Numbered from the stretch's first letter, positions 10,063-23,042 are shown. The stretch is 64,000 nt of DNA from Porpolomopsis calyptriformis (GCA_951640195.1 OX621165.1:2418001-2482000); one strand, 5' to 3'. The notes: generated by a model from the letters alone, not told the origin. Made by a program: numbers and translations.

Positions 10063-13000
10063 ATGGATAATACCTACTTCAATTCATCTCTCCAGAGCAC
10101 ACCTCCCTCCTCTACTTCTAATGACCATGACTCTTCAGAGTACACCCCTCGTCCTTATCAGCACTTTCAAGATTATTCGGCCTCAAACCTTTCCCGTCCT
10201 TTGACACAGCAGGAGCAAGATCGCCTCGCCTACTTGGATCGCCTCAAATTTTTCCTGGCAACAGCACCCTCCCATTGGAACTCTCGCAACAACAACGATC
10301 CAGATCCAAACCCACATCCCCTCCTCCATCGCTTCCCGCTCCCCTCCTCAGAATACGTCACCTGCGTCCTTTGGTGCGGTCTCTACCATATTTCGGGAAC
10401 AGACATCGTCCGCGCCCTCACCTTCCGCTTCGAAGCCTTTGGCCGTCCCGTCCGAAACGTCAAAAAATTCGAAGAGGGCGTTTTCAGCGATCTCAGAAAT
10501 TTAAAACCCGGTGTCGACGCTTGTTTAGAAGAACCAAAGGTAACTCCCACGTCTTTTTCCCCTCCCTTCTTTCCTCATTTCTTTCCCAGAGCCCTTTCCT
10601 GGACTTGCTGTTCAAGTTCCAATGCATCCGCACACAAAAGAAGCAAAAAGTCTTCTATTGGTCCGTTTCAATTCTTGTTTCCTTCATCTGTCCCTTATCG
10701 GCCGCTAGGTTCTCCGTCCCTCACGACCGCCTCTTCCTTGATGCCCTCGAGCGTGACCTCAAGCGTGAAAGCGCAGGCCAGGAACCCACCACCGTCGTCA
10801 CCGGCGAACCTGCCCTGTCATTCACGTATGATCCAAAGCGAAGTCTCTACGAGCAGTTCAGCAAGGCAGGCGGCACTCGCGACGGTGAAGGCGAGCTCGA
10901 GGCTGCCGTCCGCCGAGTCGAGGAAGCCGAGGCCGTAAACGACCCCGACGTCGATGGTGAACAAGAACCAGAACTTCCTGAAGAATCAAGCGATGAAGAC
11001 TTGGCTTCCGGGTCCGCTCCTAATCCTATCGGTGCTAATGGTTCAAACGGTGACCAACAACAACAACCCCGCACTCGTTCTCAACGATCACTCCCTCCTG
11101 CCCTCCAAGGCCCCAACGCACCCTTCTTTTCATTCTCACTTTTCGAAGGGTCACCAACTTACAAGCAACGTCGGAAAAAGGGCGGCAACAAAGCCGTGGG
11201 TGGTGTCAGGAAAGGCAGCATGGATGAACAAGAACGCGGCCGCAGCTTTGCCGTCGACCACTTCGTTGACGCCCACCACCTCCCTTCACGATCCTACTCC
11301 TTTGACCATACGGGACACACCCCAGTGATCGATTCTGAGATGCTTGGAGACACCGTCGAACTCGAGCCTATGACCGCCGCCGAGATGTTCAGAAAACAGG
11401 CGAGAGGGGAGTTGATCCCTCCCTCTTCGAATGAGCGGAGAAGGCTTATGTCAGCATCCGCTGCTGCTGCTTCGGCTGCTACTTTTGCTCATCCGTTGAT
11501 GAGCACACCGTTGCATCAACCACCTCACCAGCTACAACCAGGTTCGAGGCCCAGAAGTTTTGATGCGATGCAGAGGAATGTGTACCCCCCACCACCACCA
11601 TCTTCTATCCCTGTCTCTGCACCATATTCGACCCAATCATTCGAGCAGGCCCAGGGTCAGGAGCCACCACTACCGATCTTCCCGGGGGATAATAATCATA
11701 ATAATAATGCCATGGTCGGCGATTTCAATACTGGAGGGGTGATGAGGAGCAAGGTATTCGTGTGCCCGTTGTTCTCTTGCGGGCGGTTATTCAAACGCAT
11801 GGAGCACCTGAAAAGGCATTTGAGGACGCATACGATGGAGAGACCATACGAGTGTCCGACTTGCTTCAAGAAATTCTCCAGGTCGGATAACTTGAACCAG
11901 CATGTTAGAACACATGGTCGTGCTGGATCAGCTTCTAGCTCCGCGTCTTCTGGTCTCGGTTCATCTTCGGGATCAGCCCACGGGTGCTTGATGGGTTTGG
12001 GTGGCCATGTGGGTGGTGAGTGGGACGGCGAGCCCGAGTTAGAGGGGTGTGGGAGTGCCGGCTTGGAAAGTGAGGGTGAGGAAGGGTATGCCATCACTGG
12101 CACTGGCGATGACCTTTCGCTCCCCCATGGTTTCGCCGGAGGTTTGGGATTCTGCGAGATGGAGGTTCAAGGGGGCGTGTTGCAGGATGTAAGAGGGGAC
12201 GAGGAAGGCCTTATGATGTTGCCCGATCGGCGGGATGTCGTGGTCGTTCCGCACCCTGCGTTTGGAGCTCTCACTCAGGCTCAAGGCCAACAAAACCAGG
12301 ATCAGCCCATGTATTTCTCGCCTCCTCTACCACCTCATGAAAATGGCCCCACAACCGCTAACAACGGTGGGAACAGCACCACCGACCCTGTACAGTTCAT
12401 CGATGCCCCGCAGCCTGTGATGGCGTCCTCGGAGGTACAATGGGCGACGGTGCGAGCGAACCCGAGTCCTGCCTTTAGCGCCATGAGCGCATCATCGACC
12501 CCTCCAGATTTTATTCCGAGCATACGGAGCGGCCGGTCGTCGCTGACCTCCTCGCCTGGGAGCTATTTAAGACATTGCTCGCCTCTGGTATACAACGGGG
12601 AGAGCAACGGGAGTGCCCCTGGCGTGAACGGCAACCACGATTCGGAGTATGGGACGTCGCTATCAGCACCCTCGCACAAGTTGGTGTTTGATCACGCTGC
12701 GATGTATCCCCCGCTCAATATCATGACCGTGGGTGTTGATGGCGCTGGGGCTGTTGATACTGGATCCATTGGACCGGGCCCGATGAGGAGGCATAGGAGC
12801 ATGACGCCGTCGCTGATGCGCGGGGTGGAAACCGTGAGGCGGCCCGGGGCATCTACCAGTGGTGATTTTGGGACGGGGATGGGCGTTGGAAGTTTGAGTG
12901 CTGGTGCGAATGGAGGGAGAGGATATCATCCCTATGCGAGCGCAATGGCGTATGGCCATCCATCAAGAGCTGCTTCCGCTCAGTCTAGTCCGTCGACGTA

Positions 13001-13421
13001 TCCCGTTCAACTGGAGTATTCACAGCAGTCGATGTCTTTGTCGGGAAGGGATGATGCGAATCCGAGGTCCATGTCAATGTCAATACCGATCCCGATATCC
13101 GATGGCAATGATGCTACGTATACGAGTGTGGTCCCCCCAACGTCTACGGGTACGACAACGACGACAACGAGTGTTGCGAATGCGGCGGCGGCGGCGTTGT
13201 TCGGAGACATGTACAGGACCGACTCGCCCGTGCCGTTTATGAGCTCGCCGTTTGCAAATAATAATAACGGTCACCCTAACGGTGTTGTCGTTGGCAGCGC
13301 GAATGGGAGCAATGGGATGTTCGGGCTGGACGGTACCGGCCAATACGCCGCTAGCCCTGGTTCCTCTATGAACGATTATTATGCCAGTCCTACCGTTCAG
13401 CCTCAACATGTCACGATGTGA
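10063..13421 (+). CDS. STE12: STE12-type transcription factor (STE domain plus two C2H2 zinc fingers)
   Basis: Three exons, 10063-10539, 10590-10660 and 10709-13421, join to 1086 residues; the introns are 50 and 48 nt. Residues about 55-215 are the STE homeodomain-like DNA-binding region, with [30 protein letters not shown] and [21 protein letters not shown], the last crossing intron 2. After a long Ser/Pro/Gly-rich stretch come two C2H2 fingers (about 11755-11915): a C-x4-C finger with LKRHLRTH and a C-x2-C finger with NLNQHVRTH. The rest is low-complexity, with Asn, Ser and Gly runs. STE domain plus fingers is the non-Saccharomyces fungal architecture. In this family the protein acts in the nucleus downstream of the pheromone and filamentation MAPK cascade. 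Its neighbourhood with STE3 receptors is notable. Confidence 0.95.
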
Positions 13422-16204
13422 ACGGGCGGATAACGATGGCCCCATTCTTTTCTTCCTTCCCTCCCCCGTCAGCCCACCCCCTCCCTTTCTTGGTTCTCTT
13501 CCAGCTCGGTTGGTTGACTGGCTCTCCCGTCCCCTGGTTCTTTTCCCGATCTCTGTCTCTAGTCCCCGTCTTGGTTTTCGCAAAGTATCAAGCAACGACT
13601 ACCATAAAAATCACCTGCAATTCTAAATCTAATCCGGCAATCCAATCCAATCCAATCTTGTCTATCTATCTATCAACAACAACCCCTTCCCAGCCTAGAT
13701 TATAATTTCCTAATAAGCCCTTTCGGATCGTTTCGTGCGTGTTCGCTAAAAGTACGCCGATCCAATCTGTCTTTCACTCAAAAACCTGGCTGCCCACCTT
13801 ACAATCTGTCTCGATATATACTTTACACGCAAACGACAAGTTCGACTACTCGCTTTACTATCATCATCATGTTATATCACCATCACCAGGTTGCACGGAA
13901 AACCCTCGTGTTTTCATTTCAATTTCCCCCTTCCCTCCAACCTCCACGGCCCACCATTCTTTTTTTTTTTTGTTGGTTCTCACTTCGTTTCTTGGTCCGG
14001 CTATGATATCTTTGCTGTATTCGTTGCTTTCCTGTGTGCCCTTTTGTTTCAACCCCCCTCTCTCCCTTCTCCATCCCAGGCCACACAACATTCTTTTCCT
14101 CCGCGGCCTTGACATGCCAGCGCACACACAACATGCATAGCGCATATTTTCTGCTATTATCTTTTCCAGACATACACATTCTTGACGACTGTCCCTTTCC
14201 CCTTCCCCCCCCACCCAACCCCTTCTCTTCGTCGCTTTCCCTTCTTTGCTGGTTCAGTTAGCAGCAGCGCTAATAGTTTATAGTACAGTATTAATAGTCA
14301 ACCTTGCTGTCTTTTTTTTTTTGCTTTTTTTTTTTTTTTACTCCGTCCAACCTAGTGTCTTCGTGGTTGTACTTACGCTCACCCCTCCTACCGGAGTAAT
14401 TCGCGTTATGATTCGATCATTTCATTTGCTGCGACGTAAGAATGAGATGAGCCGCCTACCGGTAACTAAGAAAAAAAGTCTTATACTCGATTTCCAATGA
14501 ATATCATCATGCATATTATATGCGGTATCACCATGTGTCTCCAGCTACGCGTTAATTAGTCGCTATCAAATCAAATGCCCACGTATAGTTACCGTTAACA
14601 CCCACGGCAATCTCGGTGTTCTTTCTTGAGGTTGCGGAGAGAGGGGGGGCGCGGATGAGCCCCGGGCGGTTCAACGCGCTCGTTGTCGGTACCGTTGCAA
14701 CGGGGGTGTCGGATCACAGCATGGGAGGCACGAGGCGTCCTCCCCTCTCTCTCTGATATTCGTATCTATGACATGTTATATTGTGGTGGTTCTTCCCCTG
14801 CAGGTCCGCATATTGGGCTGTGTGTGTGGTTAGCAACCGCCGTCTGCTTGTCCCACCACCCTCCTCCGGATGACCTCTGCCGACTGATGGTGCCCATATT
14901 ATTTTGGGATGGTGCTAATGTTGGATCCGGAGGTATAGGGGTGGGAAGTGGGTATGAGCCGGCCGCGGGGAGGGGGGGATGCCTCATGGCAGATCAAGAG
15001 CGGGCTTCGGCTTGCCCACTTCGGGGAGCCGGAGGTCGAAAGTGAATGGTTTCCGCCCCCCTCCCCACCCCCCTCTGAATTTGAGTTTTGAGATGAAGCC
15101 CGGGGGCCATCTTCAGTGGAAATAACATATTAGACGGGAAAAATTAGGTACGACAGTCCCTTTTTTTCTTTCTTCGGCCGAACAAGAGTGGATACTGGAG
15201 ATGAGATGGATGGCAGTTGTTGTGGATGATTACCGTAGCCAAGGTCGAAGGAAGAAGACGGCACCCGGTGATAAAAGTCCTATCTAATGGAGGCGGGTAG
15301 TGACGCGTATCTTGTTTATTGGATTTGGAGAAAACAGACTGGAGCATATGAATTATCGTGGGCTACCTGGCCGCCGGAAAGCGGAGCTTGGGTTTTGCAT
15401 CTCGTGAATTAGATGAGCGGGTCGATGAGGCTTCCGTGTAGACCTGGGAGAGCGATGGCGGTGCCCTCCACCTGTATTTAATAGTTAGGATGTGATCGAG
15501 AGGGGCGTATGGATGGTGCAAAACCTACATGTGACGTAGACAGGCGTTGACGCTGACATTGTAGGGAGAAAGATCCTCAAAAATCTTCCAGATGGTGACA
15601 ATTCCTGACTCGACATGGTTAATGAGCCACAGGAGGGAACGTCTTCGCGAACAATGACGAGCTTCTCCACAGTGCCCACGGAAGGAATGCAGCTTCGCAC
15701 ATTTGCCGCTCCGTAGTGATGGTGTCTTCCAACTTCAAACCATATGTGCGTGTAACGACTCACCTGAACAATATAAAAATGCACGAGCACGAGCAAACGA
15801 TGCTTGGCTTACAGAACAATACTGTATGATCGGTGGAAGATCCTCCCTTTTCCAACGTACCGTAATCTGGACCGTCGACCTCCGACGGGCGGTCAAGGAA
15901 TAACACAAAGCCAGATTACTGACGAACCCGGGGTGATGAGACATTGAGGGAAATTACTCTTCGGCATGCCCGATAACGCATATTCGAGCGACCGAGAGTG
16001 CAGGATGGAGATGGGAAGCCGTTTGGGCACACAAAATGATGCCAGTGCCCAGCCCTTAACAACTCTCATCTCAATTTAGATCACCCTGTGAGATTTGTGG
16101 ACGTGTAAAACACCACAGTGGAATGATCATTAAGTGGGAAGAGGGATAGGACATACGAGGGAGAGGAAGGAGAAAGGAGGGGAACGACGAGGGTTATGGC
16201 GCAA
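13422..16204. other. Long pyrimidine-rich non-coding interval
   Basis: The first 1.1 kb after STE12 is strongly C/T-biased on the plus strand, with poly-T tracts near 13961, 14311 and 14327; it is probably a 3' UTR and terminator region. From 14.5 to 16.2 kb there are only scattered frames of about 60-120 codons with no recognisable domain, intron pattern or repeat family. I see no supported gene. A lncRNA or an unusually long regulatory region is possible. Confidence 0.5.
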
Positions 16205-17579
16205 TTAAGGAGTTCTACTGAGGAGCAGAGAAAAAGTTGGGCTGATACAATTACATCTTCGTTGATTCTGAAATCGTGGCTGAAGCTGCTGGGGGGTGAT
16301 GGTTGGAATAGTCGGAGCACTGTTGGGAACAATGGTGGACCATGAGTGATCTTCCATCGAAGGCCAAGAATTTATGTACCATAGTATATCACCAGCCAGA
16401 GCGGCCCATAATACCTGCAATTTCGCGCTGTTGACGCTGTACAATGGAATCCATCATAGCCTGCCCATAGTCTGGTGCAATTATATATAGTCAGAAAGCG
16501 ATCGGAGGGGGTTACATTTATACTCACCATGGCCACTGCTAGACGAACCGTTGTAGGGATTCAGGCTCTGGTTGGATCCACCTTGCTTAGGAGAGCTGGC
16601 AGCCGGAGGCAGATTGTGAAAGGTGGACGGCTGGTTATCTTTTTTCTTGCGGGCTTGAAAGTTTGCTACCACGCCTGTGCCGGCAGAAACGAGTCCAGCA
16701 AGGAAACCAACGACCTCTATGCCCATCATGACTGTTTCGGTTGAGGGTTGCCCGATATTTACTTCACCATTCTCCTTTTTATCACGGACTGAACAGCCAA
16801 GGCAGGCGGTGTTGGATAAAGCCTAGGCCGTTAATAGTTGTGGCTGAATGGATCGTGTAATACACGAGGTCCTAGCCTGCGCTTGTGGCGACACTTGCTG
16901 CGGTTCGGGGACAACCGACTCACACGAGGTCCAGGTAGCCGCCAGATCGATAATCACTGGATGGCCCCAGCTTATAACCATTGTGTTTCGGTGTCGTTGT
17001 CAGAATCGATGTTATTAGAATCCAAGTTGTGGAGAAACTGATTCAAGAGAGCGAATCGTATCAGAACCATTGCGCAAAAATGACCATTTTTCGACCTTTA
17101 AACGAAGAATGATAGAAATAATACCACTAGCACAGAAAGCGCTGCAATATATCTATACGGATTGACAGTGTAGGCTCGTTGATTAGGGAAAGGATGGTGG
17201 GTCAGGTTCGTTTGAAGAGTAGAAGATTATTGAATTGATCGGAATGCATGGGAACCCGGTAGTCTCGGTGGAGTAGTACACATGTTTTCGGGTTGTCTAA
17301 TGGACAAGTATCGATTAAATCAGCAGACATCTACGGTGGGGAAGCTGTTCATTACCAGAAGGTGTACATCGCGGTGGTTTGTTCGTAGTATTCTGAAGGG
17401 GTGGTCACAGTAGTTTGCTGGTAGTAAGTTGATGGGGAGGAAATCGTCGTTTGCTGGTACGACATATTTCCAGTGTTGTATTTGGTTCGTTGAACAGCAA
17501 CTGTGTTTGGTTGAAACGGCTGAAGTTGCTGACCCCCATACCCATAAGGAACAACCTGCGAGTTTGAATTGTATGGCAT
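16205..17579 (-). CDS. Small membrane protein with Tyr/Gln/Thr repeats (hypothetical)
   Basis: A likely single multi-exon gene. The first exon (ATG at 17579) encodes a low-complexity N-terminus with three imperfect repeats: SYQQTTISSPS, YYQQTTVTTPS and YYEQTT. Downstream minus-strand segments encode a membrane helix YIAALSVLVVLFLSFF (near 17165-17115), an Asp/Asn-rich linker (near 17040), and a Gly-rich hydrophobic stretch GFLAGLVSAGTGVVANF followed by ARKKK (near 16720-16640). Well-supported last exons are up to 16528, 16471-16415 and 16350-16205. The 3' half is more certain than the links between the first exons, and two separate genes remain possible. Family and function are not recognised; it may be a cell-surface or secretory-pathway protein. 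Confidence 0.4.
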
Positions 17580-17976
17580 TGTGATAGGCTTTCGAATAAC
17601 TAGGTGTTATGATCCTATCAGTCAACAAATGTTAGTAGGAGTTAATTTGCTTACCGTTTGTCAGGAAGGGTGAAGGTGAAGGTGAAGGTAGTGCACAGCC
17701 CACAATTGTTCGGTTATTCGGAGGAGCCGATAAATATGGCCGTCTTGGGCGCTTAGATGTGAGCCGAGCACGTTCCCTCTGGGAAAACGGAGAATGTCAT
17801 TGAGCTGACGGTCTGAAGGCAAGTTTTCTAGTTTCAAGGTGCCTCAGGTCATTTTGCCGACGCGTATGCAATCACCACCGTCCAGAACTGCGCTGATTGA
17901 CGATTCATTTGGATCTGCCAACCTTTTCTACCAGGATCCCGTTCTTTAGTAGATACAGCGGCAGAGTTGAAACTGG

Positions 17977-19990
17977 ATGATACCTGCTGTTGTAACTGGC
18001 TGGTTTCCGAATAGTTTAGGATGTGAGCAAGTCACTCGCGGAGCCATTTCGGACAAGGCTGCGATCATGGTTCCCTTCAACACGTCTCGACCACCTGCCC
18101 TCATTCATATCAACAAGCCACCTCACGATCCTGAGTTTCATGAAAACTTTCCTAGAACTGCCAAATGGTGCGGGGCTGGCTGCAGCTGTGCCCTGGTCCA
18201 CAATGTCGCTTACATTCTCTTTAACAAGGAATTGGGATGGATCAACAGTGCTTGTTCAGTATGAAAATCGGACATTCCAGCGCTTGGATCTGTAAGTCGA
18301 CAAATAGTTTAATAGAAGGGCAACCCTTGAAGTCCTCAGGCTACACCGTTTTTGCTAAGTCCGTCAGAGTTTTTGGATTTACCACCAAGTGAACCTGGTA
18401 CGTTCAACTTGGATGACTCTTGACCGAACTCACTCACGTAGCCTTTAAAATGCAGCAGAGGGTGGAGCAACATTTAACTATGAAATGTTCCAGCAACCCT
18501 CTCCTATACTCGATTTCGTATGGTATCCAAATGCTACTCCAAAGGATCCAGCATCTTTCTGCTTTGTTGCCTCTGTTCGAGAATCTCCTGTTAAACTTCT
18601 CGACGCTTCTGATGGCCGAGTAAGCTAACAGTCTTGTTGAATTCAAAGTGTAACTGACTATTCGTTTGTGTAGCTTCGGGCCTCTTATCCAATTGTTGAT
18701 CACTGCGAGCGACAGATTGCGCCCCATTCTATGGCTTTCAATCTCCCGACTACCAAGTCAGACTTCCTCGTTCTAACACTTCACTGTTTCTCACCGCTTC
18801 TGACGCAAGACTTTACTGTGGTTGCGAAGATGCCATTGAAGTCTTCGACATTCACAGTCCAGGTGAAGGAACCCGGTTGGCCACAACACCCTCACGGAAG
18901 AGTAAAGATGGATTGAAAGGTTATACTGTCTCCTTCTGGCTTCAGCAATTACAGATACACCACAATTCCTGATTTCCACCTTCACACAGGCATTATATCT
19001 GCAATGGCATTTTCCCCTTCGTATGATCTATATGCTGCGGGTAGTTTGATCCCTTCGACTCCGAACATCGCCTTATTCAGCGAATCGGAAGGTGGAAATC
19101 CGATCATGTTCATCGGCACCGAGTTGAATGTAAAAGCAGGCGTCACCCAGGTAAATCATTGCACATTTTGATCTTGTAAGGATTGGAATGTATGATCACC
19201 ACTCATCGAACGTTCCCTTCGTTGGTCCGATCTTTTCTGATGTCGTGATACGCTCTACAGCTCCTTTTTGACCCCACAAAGCCACATATTTTATACGCAT
19301 CACTCAGGCGACACGAACCCATCTACTGCTGGGACTTACGAGGGGACGTAAGCTATCCCATCAAAAAATTCGTCCGGAACGCCAATGTCAACGGGGCCAC
19401 GAACCAGAAGATGAGATTTGATGTAGACTCAAGTGGGTGTTGGCTAGGTGTTGGCGATCAGGTGCGTACGCTGGAAAAGCTGCCTTTCACTCCTTTGTAA
19501 AACGGACATTTTGCCGTCGAAGAACGGAGATGTCAGTTTATTTACGCTCAATTCGGAAGGGAGAGTTGAAAAGGAACTGGAATCACCGGATTCCCAAATT
19601 ATAGCAGAGGCGGGGCCGACCTTTAAATACCATGCGCAAGACGGTAAGTCTTCCTTAAGATGCTTGTCATGCCAACTATCATTTTCATGAGAATGAACCT
19701 GTTTATTTTGTACAGATGCGATTGGCTCAGTAGCTTTCCACCCTCTCCACCCAGTCCTCTTATCGGCATCAGGTTCCCGACATTTCCCCGAGCTTCCTAG
19801 TCCTTCATGTTCCTCAGGGTCATCTGACGACGAGAACGTGCACATGGAAAAAAATCGTGCACCCACGAAGGTCATTTCTCGAAGGCACTACCCTGTGACT
19901 TTGGATGCATCGATTAAGATGTGGCGGTTCCACAGTTCTGCTGATGATTCCCTCATGGACACTACCCAGGCTGTTCGCAATGTATCATGA
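17977..19990 (+). CDS. WRAP53/TCAB1-like WD40 repeat protein
   Basis: Ten exons (17977-18167, 18229-18291, 18333-18397, 18456-18619, 18674-18756, 18810-18919, 18990-19150, 19261-19461, 19523-19643, 19716-19990) join to 477 residues. The product is a beta-propeller. Characteristic segments are ENFPRTAKW followed by NWDGSTVLVQYENRTFQ, ILDFVWYPN, LYCGCEDAIEVFD, LLFDPTKPHILYAS and YCWDLRGD, in the order seen in the telomerase Cajal-body protein family. In animals this protein binds scaRNAs and telomerase RNA; the fungal role is less well defined and is inferred here. The C-terminus carries an acidic Ser-rich insert (SSGSSDDENVHM). An upstream in-frame ATG choice remains (17977 or 18067). The gene converges on Mrd1, with only about 157 bp between the stops. 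Confidence 0.8.
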
Positions 19991-20147
19991 CAAGCTTTGG
20001 AAAGTGTGATGGTTTCTTGTTCATCGATAGGATTCGCACAAGTTAGGTGTGCTCGGGGTTCTCGCAGGGAACGATCCAAACTGCCAGTTGTAGATGTGTA
20101 GTTGCATTGTAATGAAAGGATGCCGGGGGAGATGATTATAGAATGAG

Positions 20148-23042
20148 TTAAAGATCGTCCTCTCCGTCCTCTTCCAAACCCAGATCCAACTTGCGCTTCC
20201 GACCAGGCAATTCTTTACCTCCCCCAAAACCAACCCCAGCCTTCTGCCTCAGCACGTCCAAATCCTGTTCGGCATCCTCCGCCCATTCGAGCACGAGATG
20301 CCTGCCCAGCAGATGTGTATGCCGAAGCATCGCGAATGCGTTTTCCGCCTCTTGGCGGGTAGAAAATTCCAGGAAGGCAAAGCCGCGTGAGCGAGAATCG
20401 AATTTTTTTGGGAGCCGGACAGATTTGACATGACCGTATGCACTGATTAACCAAGATCCGATCAGCCGCAGGTGAAAGAAAAGAAAAAAGACAAGAACAT
20501 GGGAATACCCACCCGAAGAGTTCGCGAATATCCTTCTTCGTCGCCTCGAACGGCACATTCTTGACTATCATCTTCGTCGTTCGAGTCTTCCCAAGCCCCG
20601 ACTTCCTATCTTTCTCGCTCTCTTCATCTTCCACGCCGCGTCCGGCAAAGTCGACATGCAAGGAGTGCCCATCCAAGACGTACCGTTGTAGACTCTTCAT
20701 CGCCTTCTTCGCTGCATCGACCGTCTTGAACCCTATGAACCCATAACCAAGACTCAACCGCGGACCGTCTGCGTCCAGGCCGGCTCGTTTCGGATCGGGC
20801 TTGGTCTGCACTCGCGCGAAAGCGAAAGAGGGCAAGTGCCGGAAAACCTGGGTGAGCCGCTCTGACGTCGTCGCGAAGGAGAGATTCTTAACAAACAACG
20901 TCGATCCTGCCGCGAGAGGCGGCTCTGCGTCCCCCCCGTCTTCACCCGTTTGCTGTTCGGGGATTGTGACAGGTTTGAATGCCGTGGATGTTGCAGGGTG
21001 GGTGGTATCAGCCGAGTCGTCTTCGAATATGCCAAGAGGGCCCTTTTCGAGATATATTATGGAGTTGCCGAGTCGCCTGTATGCGATAGCCCGGAAGGCC
21101 GCACTCGCTTCGTCAGGGTGTATAAAATCCACCAACGCCATTGTCCCTGCTGGTGGGACCAGCACGCGAGACAGCTTCCCGTGTTGCTCAAACATCTCTC
21201 TGATCTGTTCTGCGGTAGTGCCGTACGGTATATTTTTAACGAGGATCGTTGTGTCCGAACGAGAACGCGAGGAGAATGATGACAAGATGACACCTTGGGA
21301 TTCGAGGTAAGTTTTGGTTTCTTGGATGATGTGTGTTTCGGCCAGAGCGAGTTTGACGGCTGCGTTATCTGACTCGGGATCGAGGATGTCTGCTTTAGAA
21401 ATGTTTAGGCGGTCCGAAATCGAGGACAACACAGCGTCACTCTAAAACATGCATGAGAATAGTTGGAAATATTTTTCTCGGGATCGTAGGACGAACATTC
21501 ATGTACAACATGCTCCAATTGAACTCCTTTCCAGCAGCATCCTTTCGCTTCAGAAGCTTCTCACCCTTCAAGCTTCTCTTTCCCCCCTCGCCCTCTTCCG
21601 TGGGGAATTTGTTCTTCTTGTCCACCGCGGCTAGAATGTGCAATAGGCGCCCTTGGAACGACTTCTTGTCCAACGCTTCATAAGCTGCCAATGCACAAGA
21701 TGGCTGGGAGAAGGTAACGTAGGCAAGACCTTTCGACTGTTTCGAGAGAGGGTCCAAAGGAATGTGTACCTTTAATAAAACTGGTGATTAGCATTGGTTT
21801 TAGCTGGGGCGAGACATGGATGGAATGGATTCAAGAGTTGATCATCTTACATTGGCTCGACAGAATCTCAGCCTCTGTTGAGCCAATGCAAGGACCGAGT
21901 ACTGAGATGACTACAGAACATGGTGACTTATCCTAAAATAAGATCCACCTCACCTGGAAAAAGGAAGGTTAGCATCGAGTCTGTGACATGTAGGAGACAA
22001 AACAGTAGTTCAGATAATACTATCCAAAGGAAATCAGCATGCTCCGGTGGAGTCTGATGTCCCTATTTAATTGTCATCTTGACAAGATGCGCGACGAGAT
22101 CCAGAAAGATTCTCGGCGATGCAAGGGTATAGTTGATGGAGATGCTCACCTGAGATACATCTCCAAAAGGCTTGAAGAGTTCTAATAGATCCGCGTCTGA
22201 ACAGGAGAATGTCAAATTACGGAGGAAGAGTCGTGAGGTTTGAAGTATAGTATCTTTCGTTGGATCTGTGGGAGCCTCTGTCAAAGGCTGAGCCCGATGT
22301 GTATTGAGTATTAGTGCGAATGATGGGGGACAAGAACAAACCTCTATCTCGTCTGACTTGTCAGGCACTTTATCCCCAGAACCGGGTTCAGAATCGACGT
22401 TTTTGGACATGTGTCGCCTCAACCAATCCATGTCAGATATTTCCCCATCTTGCTCATCTACCCGGGTCGGCGTTATATGCTCGGAGGTTTCAACATTCGC
22501 AAGCTTAGGGTTTATAGGATGAACAGAGTTAAGATCAGGCTCTGGGCCGTTCGCCCACGATGGACGATTTTCATTACGAGGTTGCATGACTTGTAAAAAT
22601 TTTTCAAATTGAAGATCAGATTTTTTTTCCGGTGGGACACCAATAGATGTGTTGGATTTTGTAGATTTCTTTCCTATCGAGTCCGAGGCGGTGGGTAGAA
22701 AAGGGTCCAATCGAGGTCGTTTATTAGGCCGTGCAGGGGCGTCTTTGGTTCCCTGAATACGGTAAAATTAATCTGGAGTAGGAAAAAAGTTTGTCGTACC
22801 TCAACGAACGCGACACTGATACGGGTAGAGCTAACGAACGTTTTGTCAAACCAGGCTTGGGCTATCGAAGCCTCTTTCTCGGTTTTGTACCCAACGAATG
22901 CGAAACGTCTCGAGGTCCCATCTGGCTTGAGAGGAGTTTGAACGTCTGTGATTGTACCGCCTGGTCCATTTCGATCCAAATGCTCGCGAAGACGGACGGG
23001 AGTGAGATAGGGAGGTAAATTCTTGATGATAAGACGAGACAT
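20148..23042 (-). CDS. MRD1: Multiple RNA-binding domain protein 1 (five RRMs)
   Basis: Six exons (23042-22800, 22752-22342, 22287-22150, 21769-21497, 21441-20513, 20442-20148) join to 762 residues. Five RRMs are seen through their RNP-2-like strands: LIIKNLPPYL (N-terminal), LFLRNLTF, ILVKNIPY, LFVKNLSF and MIVKNVPF, with RNP-1-like RRFAFVGY, GLAYVTF, GYGFIGF and RGFAFLEF. An acidic Ser/Asp-rich linker separates RRM1 and RRM2. Five RRMs is the fungal Mrd1 layout (animal RBM19 has six). Mrd1 works in the nucleolus on the 35S pre-rRNA/U3 processome for 18S rRNA maturation. The third intron is unusually long (380 nt, 22149-21770) and contains two hairpin-forming stretches. The gene is divergent from prefoldin subunit 3. 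Confidence 0.93.
21851..21954 (-). other. Two inverted repeats within the long Mrd1 intron
   Basis: Positions 21851-21887 form a stem of 14 pairs (ATTGGCTCGACAGA against TCTGTTGAGCCAAT, one G-U) with a 9-nt loop. Positions 21922-21954 form a second, interrupted stem (GGTGA...TCACC outside, CTTAT...ATAAG inside, minus strand). Both lie in the only long intron of this gene. An intron-encoded structured RNA is possible, but I found no convincing C/D boxes and no ACA box at the right spacing. Confidence 0.4.

Noticed and set aside
10063..10938. 291-codon frame as a separate short protein
   Set aside because: Exon 1 of STE12 reading on into intron 1; the STE domain is only complete after splicing.
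13867..14218. Minus-strand frames of 99 and 115 codons downstream of STE12
   Set aside because: They are Lys/Glu/Gly-rich mirrors of the pyrimidine-biased plus strand, with no independent support.
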